From NCBI RefSeq assembly GCF_003052585.1, contig NZ_QASN01000006.1, positions 124,001 through 188,000 of the forward strand: a stretch of 64,000 nucleotides of DNA. Reading direction: 5' to 3'. The notes under the pieces were generated by a model. The model was not told the origin of the DNA. It saw only the letters and a program-made list of their open reading frames with translations, and searched no databases. How positions within the stretch are numbered: position 1 is the stretch's first letter; every line of letters begins with the position of its first letter. The DNA is from Pseudomonas mangrovi. Its GTDB lineage: Bacteria > Pseudomonadota > Gammaproteobacteria > Pseudomonadales > Pseudomonadaceae. The translations under genes were made by a program, and so were the position numbers. This document shows, in pieces, positions 27,936 to 38,065 of this stretch.

Positions 27936-28094
27936 TCGCCCGCCGTTGGCTCCGCCGACAAGGCTGCAGCCAGACACTCTCGGCAGAACGTCTCCGGCGG
28001 CCTGTACGCCGCCTCACCCGTTTCCGCCCACCTCGGCGCTGGAGCTGCGCGGCGCTTCCTGTGTAGCATGCTGGCAACCTGCCAGGAGAAGCCG

Positions 28095-29192
28095 GTGCGC
28101 CTGATCCAACACCTGAAGCAATCGCTGGACCCGCTGCACGACAGCTCACCGGCCACCTGCGCGCACTTCGCTGCCTGGTATCGGCATGCCAAGGTCGCGC
28201 AGATCCGTTACGTCGCCTTCCTGACCATGGCGCTGTACCTGGTGTATGCCGCCATCGAGCTGAATGTCGCCAGCGATGCCCATGGCCTGCGCCTGCTGCT
28301 GCATGGCGGGGTGATTCCAGGATTGCTGCTGGCGACCGGGCTGATGAGCTTCCGCCCGACCCTGCACCGACCGATGATCGCTGTGTTGATGACCGCGCCG
28401 ACGTTTGCGGTAGCCGTCAACCTGCACTTCAACTATGGCCACGCGGACTTCGCCCACTTCGCACCCGAGCTGTACCTGAACCTGATCTGGACCTTCGCCA
28501 TTTCCGGGCTGCGCCTGCGCCAGGCCATGCTGACCGCCTCGATCTCGGCGCTGATCATCCTTGCCGTGACCTTCACCGACTCGTTGCAGCCGGGCGTGCA
28601 GCGCCTGCACCTGATCTGGATCCTGGCATCGTTCTCCTTCGGCCTGCTCTGCGCCCAGGTGCTGGAGAAGGCGTACAAGGAAATCTTCCTGCAGCATCGC
28701 GACCTCGCTCTCAGCGCCAGTACCGACGGCCTCACCGGCCTGTGGAACCGCGCCCGCATCGACCAGTTCTTCGCTGGCGAGCTGGCCCGTGCGCAGCGCT
28801 ATGGCACGCCGTTTTCGCTGATCCTGATGGACATAGACCACTTCAAGAACGTCAACGACAGCCACGGCCATACCGTCGGCGACAACGTGCTGCGCCAGTT
28901 CGCCACCCTGCTGCGGCAGAACGTGCGCAATGTCGACAAGGTCGGTCGCCTGGGCGGTGAGGAATTTCTCATCGTGCTGCCCGAAGCGGACGCGCAGCAG
29001 GCGCGCGCCGCGGCAACCTTGCTGCAGCAACGCATCAATGCGTTTGTCTTCGATACCGTTCAGCACAAGAGCGCCAGCTTCGGCGTGACCCAGTACGACG
29101 GCGACCGCAGCACCCAGGCGATGCTCGATCGCGTCGACCGCGCGCTCTATCTGGCCAAGGCCAATGGGCGTGATCGCATCGAAGTACTCTGA
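28095..29192 (+). CDS. Membrane-bound diguanylate cyclase (GGDEF domain)
   Basis: A 365-aa protein with about six membrane segments (residues 35-200) and a C-terminal GGDEF domain. The active site is GGEEF (287-291), and an inhibitory RxxD site is present as RNVD (278-281) five residues before it, so the enzyme is expected to make cyclic di-GMP with product inhibition. The start GTG 28095 has AGGAG seven bases upstream; an ATG nine codons earlier has none. Monocistronic. The membrane region has no recognised sensor family. Confidence 0.9.
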   Translation: MRLIQHLKQSLDPLHDSSPATCAHFAAWYRHAKVAQIRYVAFLTMALYLVYAAIELNVASDAHGLRLLLHGGVIPGLLLATGLMSFRPTLHRPMIAVLMTAPTFAVAVNLHFNYGHADFAHFAPELYLNLIWTFAISGLRLRQAMLTASISALIILAVTFTDSLQPGVQRLHLIWILASFSFGLLCAQVLEKAYKEIFLQHRDLALSASTDGLTGLWNRARIDQFFAGELARAQRYGTPFSLILMDIDHFKNVNDSHGHTVGDNVLRQFATLLRQNVRNVDKVGRLGGEEFLIVLPEADAQQARAAATLLQQRINAFVFDTVQHKSASFGVTQYDGDRSTQAMLDRVDRALYLAKANGRDRIEVL

Positions 29193-29228
29193 AGCGCCGC
29201 GCTGCCCGGAAGGACCACGGCGACGCGG

Positions 29229-30158
29229 CTAAATCTCGTTACCGATCACCGCGAACTGCTGCCACTGGCCCTCCTCGCGCTTGACGAAGACATGGTCTGC
29301 GCCGAACGACCAGAGCTCCGTGCCGGTGGACAGCAGGCGATGAAACGAGGGCCCGGCGATGCTCTGGCTGACGCTTTCGGTTTCCCATACGTCGCCCTTG
29401 CGCACCAGCAAGCGTCCCGGCTCGCAGGCGTAGATCAGCCCGGCGTGACGCACGATCGACCAGAGATTGCCCTGCGGCTCCTCGACGCTGCAATCCCGGA
29501 AGATGTTGCCGATGATCTCGAAGGCGACACCCTGGTTGCCGCAGAGCAGATGGCGGCCGGGGCCGTCGGCGACCAAGGTCGAGAAGATCAGGTTGCTGGG
29601 CAAGTCCAGGCGTTGCGGGCCCTGCGGAGTAAAGCGGTAGGCGGCGCCGGCCCAGCCGACTGCCAGCGGCCAGCCCTGCTCGTCCAGGCTCACATCTTCG
29701 AAGTCCGGGGATTCGGCGATGGGCGTCTCGAAGCCCAGGCTCTGCCAGCTGCCACCTCGGCGCTCCAGCAATTGTCCGCCAAGGCCACAGACCAGCACTC
29801 GTCCGTCGAGGACGCGAATGCGCAGCAGCTCGCCACGCTCCTCCGGGTCGACCACCGCCTCCTCGGCCAGGGTCCCGGCGATGCTGGCATGGGTGAACCC
29901 GATCCCAGCCCCGGCGCCGCCCAGCCGATACACCGAGCCATTCTTGCCAAGCATGTAGAGAGTGGCGCTGGCTGCGTCGTAGGCCAGCGAGCGAATCACG
30001 TCCTCGTCGAAGTCGACGTAGGTCCATTGCCCTTGCAGCCAGAGCAACAGACGCGACGCTTCCACGTCCGCATAGGCGTTGTACTGGGCCGCCAGGGCGA
30101 TGTCACCGGCGCCGAGCGGGATACCGTCGAGAAAGAAATAATCGGGGGAAGATGGCAT
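29229..30158 (-). CDS. Putative partner/immunity protein of the PAAR-like effector (beta-propeller-like)
   Basis: A 309-aa soluble protein without signal peptide. Repeated strand-turn units (LYMLGKNGSVYRLGG, LLERRGGSWQSLG, PLAVGWAGAAYRFT, LLVRKGDVWETES) suggest a beta-propeller. It starts 15 bp after the stop of the DUF4150 gene in the same direction and is probably cotranscribed with it. In Pseudomonas such genes commonly follow PAAR-like effector genes; whether it is an immunity protein, adaptor or second effector component cannot be decided from sequence. Confidence 0.6.
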   Translation of the reverse strand: MPSSPDYFFLDGIPLGAGDIALAAQYNAYADVEASRLLLWLQGQWTYVDFDEDVIRSLAYDAASATLYMLGKNGSVYRLGGAGAGIGFTHASIAGTLAEEAVVDPEERGELLRIRVLDGRVLVCGLGGQLLERRGGSWQSLGFETPIAESPDFEDVSLDEQGWPLAVGWAGAAYRFTPQGPQRLDLPSNLIFSTLVADGPGRHLLCGNQGVAFEIIGNIFRDCSVEEPQGNLWSIVRHAGLIYACEPGRLLVRKGDVWETESVSQSIAGPSFHRLLSTGTELWSFGADHVFVKREEGQWQQFAVIGNEI

Positions 30159-30173
30159 TCGTCTATCCGTAAC

Positions 30174-31226
30174 CTATTGGGGGGCCACCGGCGCTGCGGC
30201 TATCGGTGGTTTCTTGAACAGCGGAACATTGGCCTTCTGCTTGCTCTTGAAGGCCTTGTCGGTCGGTTTCACGTCCATCTGCTCGTGCGCGACTTCCAGC
30301 TGCTTGCGCACGCAGGCCTCGTCGCAGCCGGTGGCGGAGGAAACCGCCTGCGCGCCACAGTCGAGGGCGATGCTGAAATCGTACTCGGCACCCAGCTTGG
30401 TGCCCTTGGGCAGCTTGTCATTGCGCAACTGGGCGAACTTGGCGCCGACGCGACCGTGCTCGTCCAGCTCCGTCGACACCGGGTTGCGCGAGTCGTGGTC
30501 CTTGCCCTCGACGCAGATGCACGGTGCGGCACCGTCGGAATACTTCGGATAGCGCGACTGGCCGCGGGCTTCGCCCTTCTTGCGCGACTCGGACAACTCG
30601 CCAACCGGAATCGGGTGATGCGGGGTCTTGCCACCGCAACCCACACAGCTGTTCGGACTGAACGGCACCATGACGCAGCGCCGGGCCTTGCAGCAGGCAT
30701 CCGAGCAGTCCTTGGCAATCGGCTTGCTGCAATCGTCATTGACCTTCTTGGCGTCACCAGATTTGGCGCAAGGGTGGTCATCCAGGGCCAGCGCCACCTC
30801 GTCCAGATACGGCCAGGGCACGGTGTTGCCCTGGGAGCCGTGGTTGTGGGTGGTCAGATCGCCCATGCGGTCGACATTCTTGCCTTCGAACTTGACGTTC
30901 ATCGACCAGGCGGTGAAGTACACCTTGCCCTTGATCTTGCTGGTGATGACGCCCTTCTTCGGCGCGCAGCCGGCTTCATCGCCGTAGCTGGTCTTGAAGT
31001 AGCTCTGGTCCTTGAGCATCACTTCCTTGGCGGAAATCTTCACCGTGCGCGAGCCATTGCTGGTGTCGCTGGCCATGCCGGTGTTGGGGTAGGGAATGGG
31101 CACGCCGGGCGGCGTAGGTGGCGCTTGCGGTGGGGTGAAGCAGACATCCGGAAAACAGGCCACCGACTTGCCGTCGGCAGCCTTGCAGGAAATTTCCATA
31201 CCGTTGGCGAATACCTGGTTGGCCAT
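30174..31226 (-). CDS. DUF4150 PAAR-like protein with C-terminal HNH/EndoVII-like nuclease domain (putative T6SS effector)
   Basis: A 350-aa protein. Residues 1-140 form a DUF4150 (PAAR-like) domain: MANQVFANGMEISCK, then PYPNTGMASDTSNGSRTVKI and KISAKEVMLK, which caps the type VI secretion spike. A cysteine-rich stretch follows (CSDACCKARRC, CVGCGGKTPHH), and then PHHPIP and APCICVEGKDHDS, resembling GHH-type HNH/EndoVII nuclease toxins. I infer delivery into competitor cells and DNA damage. GGAG lies ten bases before ATG 31226. No other T6SS gene is in the window, so this is an orphan effector island. Confidence 0.75.
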   Translation of the reverse strand: MANQVFANGMEISCKAADGKSVACFPDVCFTPPQAPPTPPGVPIPYPNTGMASDTSNGSRTVKISAKEVMLKDQSYFKTSYGDEAGCAPKKGVITSKIKGKVYFTAWSMNVKFEGKNVDRMGDLTTHNHGSQGNTVPWPYLDEVALALDDHPCAKSGDAKKVNDDCSKPIAKDCSDACCKARRCVMVPFSPNSCVGCGGKTPHHPIPVGELSESRKKGEARGQSRYPKYSDGAAPCICVEGKDHDSRNPVSTELDEHGRVGAKFAQLRNDKLPKGTKLGAEYDFSIALDCGAQAVSSATGCDEACVRKQLEVAHEQMDVKPTDKAFKSKQKANVPLFKKPPIAAAPVAPQ

Positions 31227-31454
31227 CACGACTGCTCCAGAAGAGGGTCTGCCCACTGCGCAGGTGAAGTGAATCTAGCAGCCACGACGAAAGACGCCTG
31301 CAAATCTCGCCCGACCGCGCCCCGCCCTGGCGCCGCAACGACTGGCTGTGGCGCACAGACCTTGTGCGCGCCGAACTGCGGCCACCAGCCGCCAGTTGCA
31401 GAAAAGCCGGGGGCGGCGAAAGACTCGCCGCCCCTGGCTTTCAACCGGAAGCCG

Positions 31455-32015
31455 TCAGGGTTCCAGCTTGAGGTGCGAGATATCCGGTAGCGGGCCGTCG
31501 AGCTTGCGCGGGATCTCGCCCATGTCGCTGCCGGCCGGCGCCAGGCTGAACTGCGACAGATCGACCTCAGGGGCCTGCGCATCGGGCTTCTCGTCCTGCA
31601 GATCGACTCCGACCGGAGCGATGCCGAAGTCCGGCGCCTCGACGTCGGCGAACGCGGCCATGTACTCGTCGCGCGGAATCACCTTCGCCCCGGCCGGGCT
31701 GGCAGTCGGCGCCGCGGCGGCGGACGCTGCCGGGCGCTGCGCCTGAGGCTCCGGCGGCGGTGCCAGCTCGACTTCCTCGACCTCGACATCCAGCGCGCGG
31801 ACTTCCGCCACGGCGCCAGCGCGTTCCAGGGTGACCCGATACTTCTCCGCACCGGCTTCATCCAGGCCGGTCTTGATCACCATCCGCCGCCCGGAAAACA
31901 GCATCGCGATGCGCTGCTCGTCGGCCTGGAACAGCCGGGCCAGATTGGCCTTTACCTGCTCCAGCGGCGCGCCGGCCACCAGTTGCCCGGAAAAGGCGAT
32001 TTCATAGCGGCTCAT
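31455..32015 (-). CDS. Hypothetical protein with N-terminal two-layer domain
   Basis: A 186-aa protein. Residues 1-75 form a compact alpha/beta unit (YEIAFSGQLVAG, LFSGRRMVIKTGLDE, YRVTLERAGA) found in many Pseudomonas proteins, often fused to membrane domains. The rest is a low-complexity, alanine-, proline- and acid-rich tail. The start is ATG 32015, with GGGAG seven bases upstream; the in-frame GTG two codons earlier is too close to that site. Function unknown. Confidence 0.65.
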   Translation of the reverse strand: MSRYEIAFSGQLVAGAPLEQVKANLARLFQADEQRIAMLFSGRRMVIKTGLDEAGAEKYRVTLERAGAVAEVRALDVEVEEVELAPPPEPQAQRPAASAAAAPTASPAGAKVIPRDEYMAAFADVEAPDFGIAPVGVDLQDEKPDAQAPEVDLSQFSLAPAGSDMGEIPRKLDGPLPDISHLKLEP

Positions 32016-32144
32016 GCTCACGCTCCCTTTGCTGTGCTGGCCCGAGTATGGCGCAGATCTTTTTGTCGAACCAATCGATTGCCTGTCACCTGCGGCTTGT
32101 TACACTGCCGCCTCGCATCAACAGCGGCCCTATCGCAGGCGCAA

Positions 32145-32624
32145 ATGACAAGAATTATCCGCCTAACGCTTTCCCTGATACTTCTGAGCAGCCTCGCTGG
32201 TTGCTCGACCTGGTTCACTGGCCAGTTCGACGACCCCGAGATCGAGCTCGTCAAGATTGAAGTGGAACGCGCCCGGCTCACCGACCAGCTGTTCCATCTG
32301 ACCTTTCGCATCGACAATCCCAATCCGGTGAGCGTGCCCGTGCGCGGCATGGTTTATAGCGTGCATCTGAACGGCATGAAACTCGCCGATGGCGAATCCT
32401 CGGACTGGTTCACCGTCCCCGCGCACAGCCGTCACACCTTCAAGGTACCGGTACGCACCAACCTCTGGCGCCACCTGAAGAAGGTCGTGCGCATGCTCGA
32501 GAAACCCGACCGGCCGATCAGCTACCAGTTGCAGGCGGAGATCAAGACCGGGCTGCTGTTCGGTCGCAAGGTGCAACTGCTGCGCAATGGCGAGATAATC
32601 CCCGGCGACTACATCCCGGAGTAA
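32145..32624 (+). CDS. LEA14-like (WHy domain) lipoprotein
   Basis: A 159-aa lipoprotein with signal sequence and lipobox LAGC (lipidated cysteine at residue 20). The mature part matches the LEA type 2/WHy domain: VERARLTDQLFHLTFRIDNP with the conserved N-P-N-P, and later FKVPVRTNL. WHy proteins are linked to desiccation and stress tolerance. It is the first of three genes in a row (LEA14-like, SEC-C, DUF2489), separated from the SEC-C gene by six bases. Confidence 0.85.
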   Translation: MTRIIRLTLSLILLSSLAGCSTWFTGQFDDPEIELVKIEVERARLTDQLFHLTFRIDNPNPVSVPVRGMVYSVHLNGMKLADGESSDWFTVPAHSRHTFKVPVRTNLWRHLKKVVRMLEKPDRPISYQLQAEIKTGLLFGRKVQLLRNGEIIPGDYIPE

Positions 32625-32630
32625 TTCCCC

Positions 32631-32822
32631 ATGCATCAAGAACCCCACGTCCACGGCCCCGATTGCGCCCATGATCACGACCATGGCCATGACCACGGCC
32701 ACGTGCACGGACCGCACTGCAACCACCAGGAGCCGGTTCGCAACGCGCTCAAGGATGTCGGCCGCAACGATCCCTGCCCCTGCGGCAGCGAGAAGAAATT
32801 CAAGAAGTGCCACGGTGCCTGA
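32631..32822 (+). CDS. SEC-C motif protein with His-rich N-terminus
   Basis: A 63-aa protein. The C-terminal 20 residues carry the SEC-C zinc-binding motif ([17 protein letters not shown]), and the first 32 residues are a histidine-rich stretch ([17 protein letters not shown]) able to bind divalent metals. SEC-C modules occur at the end of SecA and as stand-alone small proteins. A role in metal binding or nickel/zinc trafficking is inference. It overlaps the following gene by eight bases. Confidence 0.85.
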   Translation: MHQEPHVHGPDCAHDHDHGHDHGHVHGPHCNHQEPVRNALKDVGRNDPCPCGSEKKFKKCHGA

Positions 32823-33276
32823 GACCGGACTGAGCGGATTCTGGCTGCTCGTCGCGGCCGGCATTCTGCTGCTGGCGGCACTCGCCGGTTACGCCCTGCA
32901 CCTGTGGCGCCGCGTCTGGCGCCAGCAGCAACGGCAGCGCGAGGCGGCACAGGCCAGCCATGCGCAGCTGCGCGAAGACCTGCGGATACTTGCCGGCGCC
33001 CTGCTCGAAGGCCAGCTGCCGCTGATCGAGGGCGCGATCCGGATCAAGGTGCTACTCGACAATTTCGATCCGCTGCTCAGCCAGGACAGTCGCACCGCAG
33101 TCTTCCAGACGCTCTTCGAGGCTACCGCCGACATCCCGACCCACGCCGACTGGCAAGCCCTGGAGCGCTCCGAACGACGTCGCCATGAAGTGCATTTCGG
33201 CGAACTGGAGCTGCAACATAAGGCCGCTGCCCGGAGTGCGGCACGCTGGCTTCTGGATGAAGGGCTGGCGCGCTGA
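32815..33276 (+). CDS. DUF2489 family membrane-anchored protein
   Basis: A 153-aa protein with a single N-terminal membrane segment (about residues 5-27) and a helical, charged cytoplasmic domain ([19 protein letters not shown], then [14 protein letters not shown]) typical of DUF2489. It starts with GTG 32815 within the SEC-C gene, which suggests coupling. A longer reading from 32671 overlaps most of the SEC-C gene and is not credible. Function unknown. Confidence 0.8.
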   Translation: MPETGLSGFWLLVAAGILLLAALAGYALHLWRRVWRQQQRQREAAQASHAQLREDLRILAGALLEGQLPLIEGAIRIKVLLDNFDPLLSQDSRTAVFQTLFEATADIPTHADWQALERSERRRHEVHFGELELQHKAAARSAARWLLDEGLAR

Positions 33277-33310
33277 GTCTGCGCTGAATTTCAGACCACC
33301 TGCAGCGCCA

Positions 33311-33467
33311 ACCATCCCTCATCCGGCGCTGCGCGCCACCTTCTCCCGGCGGGAGAAGGACAGCTGTGAGACGCTGGCGTGGGGTGGTTGTCATGTAGAG
33401 CCTCAAGCGTGCGCAGCCTTTCCCTCTCCCATCGGGAGAGGGTGCCGAAGGCGGGTGAGGGATGGTT
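33311..33467. repeat. Bipartite REP element, copy 2 (family A)
   Basis: It begins ACCATCCCTCATCCGGCGCT and ends GCGGGTGAGGGATGGT, giving inverted ends. Left hairpin CTTCTCCCGGCGGGAGAAG and right hairpin CCCTCTCCCATCGGGAGAGG are about 70 bp apart. It fills most of the 330-bp gap before the acylase gene. Confidence 0.85.
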
Positions 33468-33606
33468 CAGGCGACTCGCCGCCGGATGCTGGACGCCGCT
33501 CGCGCTATCCCGATCCGCTCCCGCCCTTACCGCCGCTTGCCTGCCACAGCCACGCTGCTAACCTTGGCAGCCCGCCGGGACCACCCTGCTCCAGCCGAGA
33601 GTCTTC

Positions 33607-36150
33607 ATGCGTCCGATCCGCTTCCGTCCGTTCGCCGTCTTCGGCTTGTCCGCCCTGCTGTTCTCTGCCGTGGGGTTGAGCGGCTGCCAGTCATTGCTGG
33701 ACAGCCGCTACGGCGCCAGCGTGCCGCCGAGCAAGGGCATCGAGCGGGTCACCGGCCTGGCCGGCAGCGCCAGCATCCGGCGCAATCCGCTGGGCATGCC
33801 GCTGATCGAGACATCCGGCTTTCACGACGCGGTCTTCGCCCTGGGCTACGTGCACGCAGGTGATCGCCTGAGCCAGATGGTGAGCATGCGCCTGCTGGCC
33901 GAGGGGCGCCTGTCGGAGATGGTCGGGCCCGGCGCACTGGACGTCGACCGTTTCATGCGCAGCGTGGAACTCAGGCGCAGCGCCGACCAGCTCTACCGCG
34001 CTGCCTCGCCACGTCTGAAACAGACCTTCGAAGTCTATGCGCGCGGCGTCAACGCCTACCTCTATCGCTACCGCGACCGCCTGCCGATGGATCTCGCCGA
34101 GTCCGGCCACCGTCCGGCCTACTGGAAACCCGAGGATTCGGCACTGATCTTCTGTCTGATGAACTTCAGCCTGGCAGTCAACCTGCGCGAGGAGATCGCC
34201 AGCCTGGTGCTCGCCGAGAAGGTCGGTAGCGACAAGCTGGCCTGGTTGCTGCCCACCTACCCCGACGAGCCACTGCCTTTCGATGAAGCGCAGAAACTCG
34301 CCGGCCTGCGCCTCGGCGCGCAGATCGACGGCCTGCCGCAGCTGGAACGCACCGCCAGCGCCATCGCCGAGCTGAACATGCTCGGCGTCGCCGCCTCGAA
34401 CAACTGGGCCATCGCCCCGCAGCGCAGCCGCAGCGGCGCAAGCCTGCTGGCCAACGACACCCATCTGCCGCTGGCCCTGCCCTCGGCATGGAACTACGTG
34501 CAGATCCGCTCGCCGAAATTCAACGCCGCCGGCGTCTCGGTGGCCGGGGTGCCGGCCGTGGTCGCCGGCTACAACGGTCATCTGGCCTGGGGCATGACCA
34601 TGGTCATGGGCGATACCCAGGATCTGTTCCTCGAACAGCTCAAGTCCGAAGGCGGTCGCCTGTACTACCTGGCCGATGGCAAGTGGCTGCCGACCCGCGA
34701 GCGCCAGGAGACCTTCTTCATCAAGGGCCAGTCGCCGCGTCGCGAAACCCTGCACGAGACGCGCAACGGGCCGCTGCTGAACGCCGCCCTGGCGGGCGAG
34801 CGCAAGCTGCCACTGCAACCGGCCAGCCATGCCAGCAACCTCGGCCTGGCGCTGCGCATGCCCTCGCTCGAGGGGGATCGGAGCCTGGATGCGTTCTTCG
34901 ATCTGTCGCTGGCGAAGAACCTCGACCAGGCCTTCGAGGCAGCCCGCGAGATTCGCGCCGTTCCGCTGAATCTGGTGTTCGCCGATGCGCGCAGCATCGG
35001 CTGGCAGGTCACCGGTCGCTACCCGAATCGGCGTGGCGGCATCGGCCTGCTGCCCTCACCCGGCTGGGACGGCCACTACGACTGGGATGGCTTCGCCGAC
35101 CCGATGCTGCATCCCTACGACCAGGACCCCAGCGCAGGCTGGCTCGGCAGCGCCAACCAGCGCAGCGTGCCGCGCGGCTACGGCATGCAGCTGTCGAGCT
35201 CCTGGTACTACCCCGAACGCGCCGAGCGTATCGCCGAGCTGGCCGGCAGCGGCAGGCACGATCAGGCGAGCATGAAAGCCATGCAGCTCGATCAGAAGAC
35301 CCTCTTCGCCGGCAAGCTGCAGGGCATGTTCAGCACCCCCGGCATGCAGCAGCCCTTGCGTGCAGCCATCGCCCGCCTGCCCGCCGCGGAACGCGCCAGG
35401 GCTGAGGAAGCGTTGCGCCGCCTGCTGGCGTTCGACGGTGATCTGCACGCCAGCTCTGCGGACGCTGCACTCTACTCAGCCTTCCTGCACATGAGCGCGC
35501 AGCAGATATTCCTCGACGAACTCGGTCCGGAGGACAGCCCGGCCTGGAAGGCGCTGGTGGACACCGCCAACAACTCCTATTCGGCACAGGCGGACCATCT
35601 GCTCGGTCGCGACGACAGTCCCTTCTGGGATGATCTGCGCACCCCCGAACGCGAAGACAAGCCGACCATCCTGGCCCGCAGCCTGGCCGCCGCCGTGGCC
35701 CTCTGCGAGGAACGCCTGGGGGCCGATCGCCATGGCTGGCAGTGGGGCAAACTGCACCGCTACCACTGGATCAGCGACAGCAGCCGCTCCGCCGCCCTGC
35801 TGCCGGCCGGCCAGCGCAGCAAGCTGGAAGCCATCAGCGGCTACCTGAATCGCGGCCCCTACCCCGCCGGCGGCGACCACAGCACGCTGAACGTCTCCGC
35901 CTACCCCTGGGGTCGCGATTTCGACACCTGGCTGATCCCGGCCATGCGCCTGGTGGTGGATTTCGGCGCGCAGGAACCGATGCAAGCGATCAACAGCAGC
36001 GGCCAGTCCGGCAACCCCGCCAGCCCGCACTACGCCGACGGCATCGACGCCTGGCGCCGCGGCGACTACGTCAGCTTCCCGTTCAGAAGCGAGAATATCG
36101 ACCGGGTGTATGGCAACCAGCGTCTGTTGCTGATCCCCAACAAGCGATAG
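33607..36150 (+). CDS. quiP: Penicillin acylase-family N-terminal nucleophile hydrolase, QuiP-like
   Basis: An 847-aa lipoprotein-like precursor (lipobox LSGC, residues 24-27). The chain is expected to self-cleave before the nucleophile S264 in AASNNW, giving alpha and beta subunits. Catalytic-domain signatures follow ([23 protein letters not shown]). P. aeruginosa QuiP, an acyl-homoserine lactone acylase, is to my memory the same length and type, so this is a likely homologue, but specificity for AHLs rather than other amides is not shown by sequence. Monocistronic, flanked on both sides by bipartite REP elements. Confidence 0.75.
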   Translation: MRPIRFRPFAVFGLSALLFSAVGLSGCQSLLDSRYGASVPPSKGIERVTGLAGSASIRRNPLGMPLIETSGFHDAVFALGYVHAGDRLSQMVSMRLLAEGRLSEMVGPGALDVDRFMRSVELRRSADQLYRAASPRLKQTFEVYARGVNAYLYRYRDRLPMDLAESGHRPAYWKPEDSALIFCLMNFSLAVNLREEIASLVLAEKVGSDKLAWLLPTYPDEPLPFDEAQKLAGLRLGAQIDGLPQLERTASAIAELNMLGVAASNNWAIAPQRSRSGASLLANDTHLPLALPSAWNYVQIRSPKFNAAGVSVAGVPAVVAGYNGHLAWGMTMVMGDTQDLFLEQLKSEGGRLYYLADGKWLPTRERQETFFIKGQSPRRETLHETRNGPLLNAALAGERKLPLQPASHASNLGLALRMPSLEGDRSLDAFFDLSLAKNLDQAFEAAREIRAVPLNLVFADARSIGWQVTGRYPNRRGGIGLLPSPGWDGHYDWDGFADPMLHPYDQDPSAGWLGSANQRSVPRGYGMQLSSSWYYPERAERIAELAGSGRHDQASMKAMQLDQKTLFAGKLQGMFSTPGMQQPLRAAIARLPAAERARAEEALRRLLAFDGDLHASSADAALYSAFLHMSAQQIFLDELGPEDSPAWKALVDTANNSYSAQADHLLGRDDSPFWDDLRTPEREDKPTILARSLAAAVALCEERLGADRHGWQWGKLHRYHWISDSSRSAALLPAGQRSKLEAISGYLNRGPYPAGGDHSTLNVSAYPWGRDFDTWLIPAMRLVVDFGAQEPMQAINSSGQSGNPASPHYADGIDAWRRGDYVSFPFRSENIDRVYGNQRLLLIPNKR

Positions 36151-36181
36151 CCTCACGGGAGCTCAAGCAACACACCGGTTT

Positions 36182-36350
36182 TCCCTCTCCCGCCGGGAGA
36201 GGGTGCCGAAGGCGGGTGAGGGATGGTGCAGGCGACTCGCCGCCTAGGCATGTCTCAGGCTGCGCTCGGCATCCTGCGCGCCGAAGCTTCCCTCATCCGG
36301 CGCTGCGCGCCACCTTCTCCCGCAGGGAGAAGGACAGCTGTGGGGCGATG
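36182..36350. repeat. Bipartite REP element, copy 3 (family A, halves in swapped order)
   Basis: The right half (CCCTCTCCCGCCGGGAGAGG through GGTGAGGGATGG, 36183-36227) comes first and the left half (TCCCTCATCCGGCGCTGCGC through AGAAGGACAGCTGT, 36289-36342) second, the opposite order from copies 1, 2 and 4. Both keep their orientation. Confidence 0.8.
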
Positions 36351-36361
36351 GTGCGGGTGGG

Positions 36362-36910
36362 TCAGCGTTGCGAGGCCAGCGCCTGCTCGATCGCGGCGAT
36401 CAGCTTGGGATCGTCCGGGGCTGTCATGCTGGAGAAGCTGGCGATGACCTTGCCATCGCGGCCGACCACGTACTTGAAGAAATTCCAGCGTGGCGCCCTG
36501 CTCTGGGCGGCCAGCTCGCGGAACAGCGGGATGGCGTCCTTGCCGCGGACCGGCTGCTGTTCGGTCATGCCGAAGGTCACGCCGTAGTTGACGTAGCAGA
36601 CCTTGGCGGTCTCGCTGGCGTCAGCGTCTTCCTGGCGAAAATCGTTGGACGGCACGCCGAGCACCTCCAGCCCCTGGTCCTTGTAGCGCTGGTACAGCGC
36701 CTCCAGGCCGGCGAACTGGCCGACGAAACCGCAGTGGCTGGCGGTGTTCACCACCAGCAGCGGTTTGCCGGCGAACTGTGCGCACAGGTCGATGCTGTCA
36801 GGTGAACGCAGGCGCGGCAGCTCACCCTGCAGCAGCGCCGGGCACTCGGCGGCACTCGCCGCGCCGGCTACCAGCGATAAAGCCAGCAAAACGGTGGGTA
36901 GAACCTTCAT
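36362..36910 (-). CDS. Periplasmic cysteine-type glutathione/thiol peroxidase
   Basis: A 182-aa glutathione peroxidase-family protein with an N-terminal signal peptide (residues 1-20, cut at ASA). The peroxidatic cysteine is C60 in NTASHCGF, in the place of selenocysteine in animal enzymes, and the conserved WNFFKYVV segment carries the tetrad residues. It would reduce peroxides in the periplasm, more likely with a thioredoxin-like donor than glutathione. GAGGAG precedes the ATG. cysK lies 25 bp away on the right, same strand. Confidence 0.87.
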   Translation of the reverse strand: MKVLPTVLLALSLVAGAASAAECPALLQGELPRLRSPDSIDLCAQFAGKPLLVVNTASHCGFVGQFAGLEALYQRYKDQGLEVLGVPSNDFRQEDADASETAKVCYVNYGVTFGMTEQQPVRGKDAIPLFRELAAQSRAPRWNFFKYVVGRDGKVIASFSSMTAPDDPKLIAAIEQALASQR

Positions 36911-36959
36911 CGCCGCTCTCCTCTACTGGCTGGCGACGCCCGGTGTTCCGGGCGCACGG

Positions 36960-37934
<975 letters not shown>

Positions 37935-38065
37935 GGCACTGTCCTTGACGGAATGCGGAGTACGGGAAAGAGCCAAAGCCTATGCCTGCACACCCGGGCC
38001 GTCCAGTCCGTACGCAACGTCGGGGCGCAGGGAACGGCAGGCCCTGGCCAGCGGTCTGCTCGATC

